This document shows, one piece after another, positions 17,157-25,588 of a stretch of 35,205 nucleotides of DNA. The stretch spans positions 1-35,205 of the forward strand of contig WFNG01000028.1 of assembly GCA_015488735.1 (NCBI GenBank). Reading direction: 5' to 3'. Position numbers and translations under genes: made by a program. The notes under the pieces are model-generated. The model was not told where the DNA came from. It was given only the letters and a program-made list of their open reading frames with translations, and searched no databases. Numbering within the stretch: position 1 is the first letter of the stretch; the number at the start of each line of letters is the position of its first letter. Source of the stretch: Bacteroidales bacterium (GTDB taxonomy: Bacteria > Bacteroidota > Bacteroidia > Bacteroidales > F082).

Positions 17157-20100
17157 ATGTTTGGGTTTTTTTATAAACGACCTTATCTGTTATTTTCGAT
17201 AATCGGAGGTTTCTTTATTCTTGGTATTGTGGCATTAATCACACTTCCCAAGAACCTTTTCCCCGATTCTACTCCTCCTGAAGTTCTTGTTATCACCAAC
17301 ATACCAGGTGCAACAGCACAGGTTTCTGCTAACACTATTTCCAAACCTATTGAAGATGAAATCTCGCGCTTGGGAATGGTAACAGATGTAAGTTCCGTTA
17401 ATGTGGCAAACTTTTCCATAGTTTTGGCACAATTTAGCTACAAAAAAAGTTTAAATGCTGCTGCCGTAGATGTGGCCAATGCACTCTCCATTGCCAAAGC
17501 CAAACTGCCCAAGGATGTTAATCCGGCTGTATATACAGTGGGCGATTTTACTTTGCCGGTAGATGTTATTGCGCTTTCCCCAAAAAATAAGAGTATAACG
17601 TTACCTGAAATCCGTAAAATTGCCCAGAGCTTTATCAAACCCTATTTGTTGAGTAATCCGGGAATTGGTAATGTTGAAGTGTTTGGTGGTTACCAAAGTG
17701 CCATCAATATCGATGTTGATCCATTTCGGGCAAAACGTTATGGTGTTGATTTTGCCAGTATTGCTAAAGCTATTCAGTCGTTGAATCATGATATTCCTGT
17801 TGGCTTTGTTAAAGGGAAAAACGGCTTTTTTACCATTACTATTTATGGTGAGAAAGATGAAATTGCCAGGTTGAAACAGATTCCTATTCTGCCGAATGTC
17901 CGTCTCGGTGATGTGGCTGATGTGAAATGGGGTTATCAAAAACGAACCAGCGGATACATTGGAGACGGACGACAAGCCATTGCATTGAGTATTCAGCGTG
18001 CGCCCGGAGGCAGTGTGCTTTCAGTGAGTAATGTGGCGCGTGCGCAAATGAAAAAGCTGGAAAAGGAATATCCGAATATTCGTTTTCAGATATCGGATAC
18101 ACAACGTAATTTGATTGAACTCTCCAACGAAAACATGTTGAGTGCTTTGCGCGATGCCATCATCTTTACGTTGATAGTTGTGTTCTTTTTCCTGGGGAAT
18201 TTCCGGGCCATTATTGCTGCCGGCTTTTCTATTCCCATGGTGTTTTTCGGCACCCTCGCAGTTATCTGGCTTGGCGGTGGCGAATTGAATATTGTAATTT
18301 ACACCGCTATCATTCTGGCGCTTGGAATGTTGACCGATGATGCGGTGGTGGTGCTCGAAAATGTCGAGCGACATCTAACCGACCTTGGCGAAGAGCTGAA
18401 TACTGCTGTTACAAAGGGAACCAAAGAAGTTATTGCGCCTGTATTTGCCGGAACACTTTCTACTATTGCTATCCTATTCCCGCTGATGTTTGTGGGCGGT
18501 TTTCCGCAGAAAATATTTAAACCATTGATATCAACGTTGATTATTGCCTTGCTGTTTTCATTCTTCCTGTCGATTACCTTTATCCCTCAGCTTCTGAAAG
18601 TGATGTATAAAAACGGCGTTACGAAAACAAAGTTTGAACTGTGGTTCGACCGCGCCTATCAGAATACTTTGGGGCGACTTGTGGAGCCTTATATTAGTGT
18701 GCTGAAGTTTTCCAACGGGAAACACAGAATCTGGCGACGTGCATTGTTGATTGTTGGGGTGCTGATAGTCTTGCTAATTAGCCTTAAAACAATTATGCCA
18801 ACCATTGGACGTGATGCTATGCCTCCCATGGATACAGGAATTATTAAAGCACAGGTGGCTTTCAGTTCCAACGAAACCGTTGACAATTCCGAAGCAAGAA
18901 TTCAGCCTTTCTTGAACTGGCTTGAGAAACAAAAATGGTTAAAGATGAGTTCTGTGGCATTTGGAAATGAAAAAGGAGTGCTTAGCCTGGGAAGTGGTAA
19001 CCTGCCTTCTGAGGCTACCATTACAATCAATGCGGTAGATCGTTTTCAGCGTAAACTGACCATTTGGCAACTGGAGGATACTATTCGTCGTAAACTGGCC
19101 CAATTGCCGGGTGTAAAAAGAGATGATGTGTTTGACTTCGGGGCAACAGCCGTTTCCACAGTAAAAGCGCCGCTAGATGTTCGTCTTCTTTCACCTTATG
19201 TTACCGGACTTGGCCACAAAGCCGATGAGGTAAAAAAGGCCCTGAGCAAAGTGAAAGGGTTGACTTCCCTTTCCACAAGCTGGGACAAAGACTTTACGGA
19301 AGTTAAGCTGGATGTGGACGAAAACAAAGCACTCAGTTACGGTGTTACACCTTATCAGATTGCTATGCAGCTTCCTGTGAAAGGGCAGGTTGTAGGACTG
19401 GCCGGCAACTTCCAGTCAATGAATACCCAGTTTGTCCGGCTATATCTGAAAGGGAAATTCAGTCAAAACATTCAGACATTACGCTTGCTTCCCATTAAGA
19501 CAAAATTCGGAGAAGTTCCTTTGGAAACTTTTGCAAAGGTCTCGAAACAACTGACTTATGCTAAAATTGAACGTGATAAACTGATGTACAGTGTGGATGT
19601 GAACGGATATCGTGCAAAACGGCCCATTACTCATTTGACAGATGCCGCAATTTCTTCTTTGAAGAATGTAAAACTCGGAGGTGTTATCGTCAGTCAACAA
19701 GGCGACATTGCTACGATAAATGACAGTTTTGCCCGGATGTTAAAAGCTATTGGTTTGGGGATTGTCATTTTGTTAATCTCTCTGATTGCCATTTATAAGT
19801 CGGTGAGAATGGCTCTGATTATGATTTTTGTTCTGCCGTTATCTCTGATAGGTGCAGCCTGGGGCATGTTACTCTTCAATAAGCCAAGCTGTTTGCCGAG
19901 TATGCTCGGTATTCTGCTTCTGTTTGGTATTATCATTAAAAATGCCGTACTGCTCATAGATTTTTATCAGCAGTATCGTGAAGGTGGTGATACGCCATTT
20001 GAAAGTGCAATGGAAAGCGTTCGTGTACGTTTTCGTCCGGTTATGATGACCGCTTTTGGTACCATTGCCGGGATGATACCGATTGCCCTGGAAATGGCAG

Positions 20101-20246
20101 TAGGTCTTGAACGGCTTAGCCCGCTCGCCGATGTGGCTATTGGCGGCCTGCTCATTGGAACACTTCTCACTTTGATATATGTTCCCATGTTTGCTTATTC
20201 TGTTGATAATAAAGACAAGAAAAAACAAACAGTGAAGATTGAGTAA
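17157..20246 (+). CDS. RND family efflux permease (AcrB/MexF-like)
   Basis: 1029 aa, GMLTDDAVVVLENVERHL TM4 motif, repeated RND architecture, PLSLIGAAWGMLLF...GIIIKNAVLLIDF. Confidence 0.96.
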   Translation: MFGFFYKRPYLLFSIIGGFFILGIVALITLPKNLFPDSTPPEVLVITNIPGATAQVSANTISKPIEDEISRLGMVTDVSSVNVANFSIVLAQFSYKKSLNAAAVDVANALSIAKAKLPKDVNPAVYTVGDFTLPVDVIALSPKNKSITLPEIRKIAQSFIKPYLLSNPGIGNVEVFGGYQSAINIDVDPFRAKRYGVDFASIAKAIQSLNHDIPVGFVKGKNGFFTITIYGEKDEIARLKQIPILPNVRLGDVADVKWGYQKRTSGYIGDGRQAIALSIQRAPGGSVLSVSNVARAQMKKLEKEYPNIRFQISDTQRNLIELSNENMLSALRDAIIFTLIVVFFFLGNFRAIIAAGFSIPMVFFGTLAVIWLGGGELNIVIYTAIILALGMLTDDAVVVLENVERHLTDLGEELNTAVTKGTKEVIAPVFAGTLSTIAILFPLMFVGGFPQKIFKPLISTLIIALLFSFFLSITFIPQLLKVMYKNGVTKTKFELWFDRAYQNTLGRLVEPYISVLKFSNGKHRIWRRALLIVGVLIVLLISLKTIMPTIGRDAMPPMDTGIIKAQVAFSSNETVDNSEARIQPFLNWLEKQKWLKMSSVAFGNEKGVLSLGSGNLPSEATITINAVDRFQRKLTIWQLEDTIRRKLAQLPGVKRDDVFDFGATAVSTVKAPLDVRLLSPYVTGLGHKADEVKKALSKVKGLTSLSTSWDKDFTEVKLDVDENKALSYGVTPYQIAMQLPVKGQVVGLAGNFQSMNTQFVRLYLKGKFSQNIQTLRLLPIKTKFGEVPLETFAKVSKQLTYAKIERDKLMYSVDVNGYRAKRPITHLTDAAISSLKNVKLGGVIVSQQGDIATINDSFARMLKAIGLGIVILLISLIAIYKSVRMALIMIFVLPLSLIGAAWGMLLFNKPSCLPSMLGILLLFGIIIKNAVLLIDFYQQYREGGDTPFESAMESVRVRFRPVMMTAFGTIAGMIPIALEMAVGLERLSPLADVAIGGLLIGTLLTLIYVPMFAYSVDNKDKKKQTVKIE

Positions 20247-20272
20247 TTTCTGATTCATAACGTTTATTATTT

Positions 20273-20311
20273 ACAAAGACAGAAGATTTATTCTTCTGTC
20301 TTTGTTTTTTT
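20273..20311 (+). terminator. Rho-independent terminator of the efflux operon
   Basis: ACAAAGACAGAAGA-TTTAT-TCTTCTGTCTTTGT followed by TTTTTT: 14-bp perfect stem plus T tract. Confidence 0.93.
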
Positions 20312-20413
20312 ATAGGTATAAATCTGTCCTTGGCTCATGTCAGTAAGAACCTCTGTTTTATCATCCACAGGGATAGTTTAGCTACTCTCAGCTTATTGTG
20401 ATTTAGCTGCTGC

Positions 20414-21706
20414 CTATTTTTTTTTCTGTAACTTTTTTCTTAGTTTTTTAATAGCCGTTTGAATAGATGTTTCCGGTTCAATTACATTGTTTGCTCCCCA
20501 AAAGTTGGGATCTGCAAAATTGCTCACCTTCTCAGAAAATATCTCGTTGGGTTTAAACCTTTCGCTATATTTTGGTTTTATTACGTTTTTTGTGTCTATA
20601 TTGGTAATGGCAGTTTCTGCCGTAATGGTATAATCGGAGTGGAAAAGTTTTTTCTTCCACTTAAATTTCAGGTCGGTTTCACTACGCAGGTAGTTTAAAT
20701 ACCATTTGTTACCAATCTTCCTGTATTTTACCAGGATATAAACGCCCAATAAATGTGCTTTAAGGCCTGCCGGTTTTTTACGGATAATATAATTCAATGC
20801 TTTTTGCATGTGTATCGGACTTATTTCCACTTCAAGACCTGCCACGGCAAGGTTTTGTGCATCAAGGTAAATTTTCCCCTTGAAGAGCGGCAGTTGAACG
20901 GTATCTTTCTGGTTAAAACTAATTACATAAGTTTCTCTGTTATTCAGCATGATAACACCGTCAACCTGATAATTATAATAGGGATAAATATCTTTTGATA
21001 AAATATCGCCATTGTTTTTAACAATATCAAGATAAGAAAGGCTCAAAGGTCCTCCCTGAAATTTTACCGCCAGCGTATCTCTTTTTTTTGCATACTGAGC
21101 CTTACGTCCCTTATAAATTGTAACACGGTCGTTGCTGATGTTGTTTCTGGTATAGGCACTTTTGTAAATATTCAATATGGCTTCGGCAACCGAGAGGTAT
21201 TTTTTATTTTTCCGAATTGATTCACGGTAGAAACCTGTCATCATAACAGGTTTGTCGGAGTAGTTCTCCGGAATTCTGTCCACGGCAGAACTGAGTAGAT
21301 GAACCGGGTTAAGGTGTCGGATAACCACTTCTTTTAAAGGGACAATGGCGGGCTTTACATAAACTTTATTGGATGTTTTATTTAGTTGCGAAACAGGGAT
21401 GTAATTTGGATTGAAACCGATACTGCTGAATCCAAGCTTTTTGTTTTTATATTTCAAAGGGACTTTTATCAGAAATTTACCGTTGGAATTAGAAACGGTT
21501 CCGATTTTTGTGCCTTCGATAAAAATAGAGGCAAAGACTATCGGAGAATGTGTTTCACTGTTGATAACTATACCACGTACTGAAATGTAATGTGTGGTGT
21601 CGCTTAGCGCATTTGCCGGTGTGGCTGCTGATGCATTTGACGAAAAAGAAACGAAAAGCATCAGGAAACCGGCAAAAATAATTTTATAGAAAAATTTTGT
21701 CTTCAT
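20414..21706 (-). CDS. Exported protein with carboxypeptidase-like regulatory domain (likely start 21706)
   Basis: Signal peptide MKTKFFYKIIFAGFLMLFVSFSSNASA, then VRGIVINSETHSPIVFASIFIEGTKIGTVSNSNGKFLIKVP (CarboxypepD_reg-like). Confidence 0.88.
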   Translation of the reverse strand: MKTKFFYKIIFAGFLMLFVSFSSNASAATPANALSDTTHYISVRGIVINSETHSPIVFASIFIEGTKIGTVSNSNGKFLIKVPLKYKNKKLGFSSIGFNPNYIPVSQLNKTSNKVYVKPAIVPLKEVVIRHLNPVHLLSSAVDRIPENYSDKPVMMTGFYRESIRKNKKYLSVAEAILNIYKSAYTRNNISNDRVTIYKGRKAQYAKKRDTLAVKFQGGPLSLSYLDIVKNNGDILSKDIYPYYNYQVDGVIMLNNRETYVISFNQKDTVQLPLFKGKIYLDAQNLAVAGLEVEISPIHMQKALNYIIRKKPAGLKAHLLGVYILVKYRKIGNKWYLNYLRSETDLKFKWKKKLFHSDYTITAETAITNIDTKNVIKPKYSERFKPNEIFSEKVSNFADPNFWGANNVIEPETSIQTAIKKLRKKLQKKK

Positions 21707-21884
21707 GGCCTTTGGTATTTTATTATTAGTATTTTTATATAGCTCATCTTCACTTCCCCAAAAGTAAACAAATTCACAGCAAATAAAAAGGATTTTATTT
21801 ATAATTTTCATAGCCTTACCCAGGTTTCTCACCGAGGCTTAAAAGTATTTTTAGAAAGTATTGTCAGATTCACATTATACGAAA

Positions 21885-21910
21885 AAAAGCTGCCCGAAAG
21901 AGCAGCTTTT
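21885..21910 (-). terminator. Rho-independent terminator downstream of the DHOD-like gene
   Basis: Minus strand AAAAGCTGC-TCTTTCGG-GCAGCTTTTTTT; hairpin plus T tract on minus strand. Confidence 0.85.
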
Positions 21911-21956
21911 CCAATGAACTAATAAAACTAAATTTATTCCGGAATTACGGGTTAAA

Positions 21957-22955
21957 TTATTTTATATCGCTAAAATATTTCATGAACTGCATGCGTTCAT
22001 AGGCGTTTGGATTTTCAGTGGTTTCCTGGCTGAGTTTGCCACGAACCTGGTCGATATAGTTAAAACCTTTGCTTTCCATCCAGTCATTCACAAATTTAAC
22101 AACATCCAGAATATAGGAAGGGCCGTTTTTATAAATAGCCGTTGTGAGTTGCGTTACAGTTGCCCCGGCAAGCAGTTGTTTTACAACAGCTTCACCATCG
22201 TGAATACCGGTAGAAGCAGCAAGGCTCATATTAACACGTTTGGCCAGAATAGCAATCCAGCGTAACGAGTTGGCAATATCTGATGCATGGCTCAGGATGT
22301 CGCCATGGGTCACTTTCATGTTTTGAATGTCGATATCCGGTGTGGAAAAACGGTTAAACAGCACAACGCCATCAGCACCGTTGGCTTCCAGGTTTTTCAC
22401 CACTTTTCCCAGATTGGAAAAATAAGGGCTGATTTTTACAGAAACAGGAATGTTTACCTGGCTTTTAACTTTTTTGAGAATTGCATAATATGCTTGTTCA
22501 TTTTCTTCACAACTTTTATCCAGGTTGAAAGGCATAATGAAAATATTCAGTTCGATAGCATCGGCACCGGCCTCTTCGATACGCCTGGCAAAAGATGTCC
22601 ATTCCTGAGAGGTAACCGCATTTACGCTGGCAATTACAGGCATTGAAACTTTGCTTTTTACTTCCTGGATTAATGCAAGATAATTTCCCAGCTCTTTTTC
22701 ACGGATGTGCACGTCGATATAATCCAGCGTTTCCGAATAATCAGCATACATCATGTCGTTAGCAACGGCTTTTTTGATGCTGTCTTCAGCCTGTAAGAGA
22801 ATTTGTTCTTCAAAAATAGATTTCAGAACAACAGCTCCCGCACCGTTTTTGTCAAGTTCTACAATTTCTTTAACGGAATTAGTCAGCCCGGAACTCCCGA
22901 TTACGATAGGGTTTCTAAGGGTAAGTCCGAGGTATTTTGTGCTTAGGTCTGCCAT
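21957..22955 (-). CDS. Dihydroorotate dehydrogenase-like protein
   Basis: MADLSTKYLGLTLRNPIVIGSSGLTNS, TIM-barrel FMN-type segments (SVKISPYFSNL, GADGVVLFNRF, STGIHDGEAVVKQLLAGA). Confidence 0.9.
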   Translation of the reverse strand: MADLSTKYLGLTLRNPIVIGSSGLTNSVKEIVELDKNGAGAVVLKSIFEEQILLQAEDSIKKAVANDMMYADYSETLDYIDVHIREKELGNYLALIQEVKSKVSMPVIASVNAVTSQEWTSFARRIEEAGADAIELNIFIMPFNLDKSCEENEQAYYAILKKVKSQVNIPVSVKISPYFSNLGKVVKNLEANGADGVVLFNRFSTPDIDIQNMKVTHGDILSHASDIANSLRWIAILAKRVNMSLAASTGIHDGEAVVKQLLAGATVTQLTTAIYKNGPSYILDVVKFVNDWMESKGFNYIDQVRGKLSQETTENPNAYERMQFMKYFSDIK

Positions 22956-22998
22956 AATATTTTTATTTTTTTGTTTTCGAAAATAAGAAAATTAATTG

Positions 22999-23037
22999 AT
23001 TTGGAGAAAATCGCCATTTAGGCGATTTTCTCCAAAT
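22999..23037. repeat. Long perfect inverted repeat (17-bp stem, 5-nt loop) between glutamate-synthase-like and DHOD-like genes
   Basis: ATTTGGAGAAAATCGCC-ATTTA-GGCGATTTTCTCCAAAT; no strong T tract on either side. Confidence 0.85.
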
Positions 23038-23043
23038 ACATTA

Positions 23044-24534
23044 TTAATTAGCTTTAACTTTTTCCTGAATATATTTATGCATGCCAACAGCGGCTTTACG
23101 GCCATCGCCCATGGCGAGGATCACGGTTGCACCGCCACGAACAATGTCGCCACCGGCAAAAATATCGGGAATAGAACTCTGCATAGATTCTTTGTCCACG
23201 ACAATGGTTCCCCAATTTGTCATTTTCAAATCTTTCAGGCTACTTGGGACAATAGGATTGGGAGAAACGCCTACGGCAACTACTACCAAATCAACATCGA
23301 TGTCGAATTCGGAACCTTCAATGGGGATGGGCCTTCTGCGTCCGGAAGCATCCGGTTCGCCAAGTTCCATTTTCTGGACACGCATTTTGTTGACACGGCC
23401 ATTCTCGTCAGCGAAATATTCTACGGGGTTATGGAGATTCATAAATTCAATTTCCTCCTCCATGGCATGGTGTACTTCTTCCACACGGGCAGGCATCTCT
23501 TCCAGTGAACGACGGTAAATAATCATAGAGCGTTCGGCACCCAGCCGTTTAGAAGTACGGACAGAATCCATGGCTGTGTTTCCGCCTCCTACAACAGCAA
23601 CATTTTTACCCAATAAAACAGGTGTGTCATAATCATTGCTGGCTGCTTTCATAAGGTTAACACGGGTAAGATATTCGTTTGAAGAAAAGATTCCATTATA
23701 GTTTTCTCCCGGAATATTCATGAACCGGGGTAAGCCGGCACCACTTCCAACAAAAAAGGCCTGAAAACCCTGTGCTCTTAAATCTTCGAAAGAAGCTGTT
23801 TTACCAACAATGAAATCGGTACGAAATTTAATACCCATTTTACGCATGTTTTCGATTTCCACGTCCACAATGTCGTTGGGCAGACGGAACTCGGGGATAC
23901 CATATTTTAGTACACCACCAATTTCGTGTAAAGCCTCAAAAACAGTAACGTCATAGCCGAATTTTGCTAAATCGCCGGCAGCAGCGAGTCCGGAAGGACC
24001 GGAACCAACCACGGCTACTTTAATACCATTGGATTCGGCAATATCGGGAATATTCATTTTGCCGCTGTTTCTTTCGTAGTCGGCAGCAAAACGCTCAAGA
24101 TGGCCAATGGCAATAGGGGTTGCGTTTAGTTTGTCCGTGTAAAAGCAACTCAATTCGCACTGTTTTTCCTGGGGACAAACACGGCCGCAAACTGCAGGAA
24201 GTGCATTGGTCTCTTTTATGACAGCCGCAGCGCCTAAAAAGTCTTTGGTTTCAATTTTCTTAATAAACTTCGGAATATTGATACCCACCGGGCAGCCGAT
24301 GGTACAGGTTGGCTGGGGACAATCGAGGCAGCGATGTGCTTCGGCAACAGCCATTTGCTCTGTAATACCAAGATTTACTTCAACAATATTTTTATTTCTT
24401 ACATGGGGGTCTTGTTCCGGCATTTGAACGCGCTCAAGGCTTGTGCGCTCTTTGGCTTTCATGGATTTGCGCAGTTCGGCACGCCATGCATCAGACCTGC
24501 CTTCTTTAATATATTCAGCTATAATATTTTCCAT
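23044..24534 (-). CDS. NADPH-dependent glutamate synthase small-subunit-like / NfnB-like flavoprotein
   Basis: N-terminal Fe-S Cys motifs (CLDCPQPTCTIGCPVGINIPKF, CGRVCPQEKQCELSC), FAD GSGPSGLAAAGDLAKFGYDVTVFEA, NADP GGGNTAMDSVRTSKRLGA. Confidence 0.93.
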   Translation of the reverse strand: MENIIAEYIKEGRSDAWRAELRKSMKAKERTSLERVQMPEQDPHVRNKNIVEVNLGITEQMAVAEAHRCLDCPQPTCTIGCPVGINIPKFIKKIETKDFLGAAAVIKETNALPAVCGRVCPQEKQCELSCFYTDKLNATPIAIGHLERFAADYERNSGKMNIPDIAESNGIKVAVVGSGPSGLAAAGDLAKFGYDVTVFEALHEIGGVLKYGIPEFRLPNDIVDVEIENMRKMGIKFRTDFIVGKTASFEDLRAQGFQAFFVGSGAGLPRFMNIPGENYNGIFSSNEYLTRVNLMKAASNDYDTPVLLGKNVAVVGGGNTAMDSVRTSKRLGAERSMIIYRRSLEEMPARVEEVHHAMEEEIEFMNLHNPVEYFADENGRVNKMRVQKMELGEPDASGRRRPIPIEGSEFDIDVDLVVVAVGVSPNPIVPSSLKDLKMTNWGTIVVDKESMQSSIPDIFAGGDIVRGGATVILAMGDGRKAAVGMHKYIQEKVKAN

Positions 24535-25370
24535 TATGCAACAGTTTCAACAGTTTTTAAATATTTTTCGTAAGCTTCGTGTTCCTGCGTTTTGTAAGCG
24601 CCCATACGCATCATCATCTCTTCCCAGTTTACCTGGAAGGCATCAAATTCAGGACCATCTACACAGACAAATTTTGTTTTTCCGCCAACGGAAACACGGC
24701 AGGCCCCACACATTCCCGTTCCGTCCACCATAATGGTATTCAGGCTGACATCGGTAGGAATGTTGTATTTTTTGGTTGTAAAGCTTCCGAATTTCATCAT
24801 AATAGCAGGGCCGATAACAAAGGCTTTATGTACTTTTTCGCGTTGGATGACCTCTTCCATTCCGGCAGTAACGAGGCCTTTTTTTCCGTAGGAACCATCA
24901 TCTGTCATAACAATGACTTCATCGGAATATTTTTTTACTTCATCTTCAAGAATAATCAGCTCTTTGGTACGACCGGCCAAAACGGAAATAACTTTGTTCC
25001 CGGCTTCTTTTAAAGCTTTAATAATAGGTAACATAGGGGCAACACCTACGCCACCGCCTGCACAGAGAACTGTGCCAAATTTTTCGATATGGGTTGCATG
25101 TCCCAACGGGCCTACAACATCAAGAATTTCGTCACCTACTTTCATGGCAAGAAGTTTGGCAGAGGAAACACCAACCTTTTGTACGACCAGAGTAATAGTA
25201 CCTTTTTCAGGGTCGCCATCGGCAATGGTTAAGGGTATTCTCTCTCCTTTTTCGTCCAGCCTGATGATGACAAAGTGGCCGGCTTTGCGGGAGTTGGCAA
25301 TATCAGGAGCTTCCAGAACGATTTTAGCCACGTTTTCCGAGAAGAACTCCATTTCAACTATTTTATTCAT
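24534..25370 (-). CDS. Sulfide/dihydroorotate dehydrogenase-like FAD/NAD-binding protein (NfnA/PyrK-like)
   Basis: FNR-like fold; GAGGGVGVAP-like segment (CAGGGVGVAPMLPIIKAL), [2Fe-2S] site (DGTGMCGACRVSVGGKTKFVCVDGPEFDA); stop overlaps next start (TAATG). Confidence 0.93.
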   Translation of the reverse strand: MNKIVEMEFFSENVAKIVLEAPDIANSRKAGHFVIIRLDEKGERIPLTIADGDPEKGTITLVVQKVGVSSAKLLAMKVGDEILDVVGPLGHATHIEKFGTVLCAGGGVGVAPMLPIIKALKEAGNKVISVLAGRTKELIILEDEVKKYSDEVIVMTDDGSYGKKGLVTAGMEEVIQREKVHKAFVIGPAIMMKFGSFTTKKYNIPTDVSLNTIMVDGTGMCGACRVSVGGKTKFVCVDGPEFDAFQVNWEEMMMRMGAYKTQEHEAYEKYLKTVETVA

Positions 25371-25588
25371 ATTATTATATTTAGTTCATTAGTATTCTGA
25401 TTTTGAGGCGCAAATTTAGAAAAATTGCCTGCACAGAATGATTTTAGCTTATTTGATTATGGCAACATACAGGAAATCTGTATGTTACTGTTTTAATTTA
25501 TATTCAGTCTAATCCAATGTTTTGAAGTGATAAATTGAAAAATATTTTTTATTTATCAATGAGATAATGTTTTTCTGTTCTTTAAAAT

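Noticed and set aside
22996-23508. 170-aa plus-strand ORF antisense to the NfnB-like gene
   Set aside because: Shadow ORF over conserved flavoprotein sequence; it also starts inside the 23000 hairpin region.
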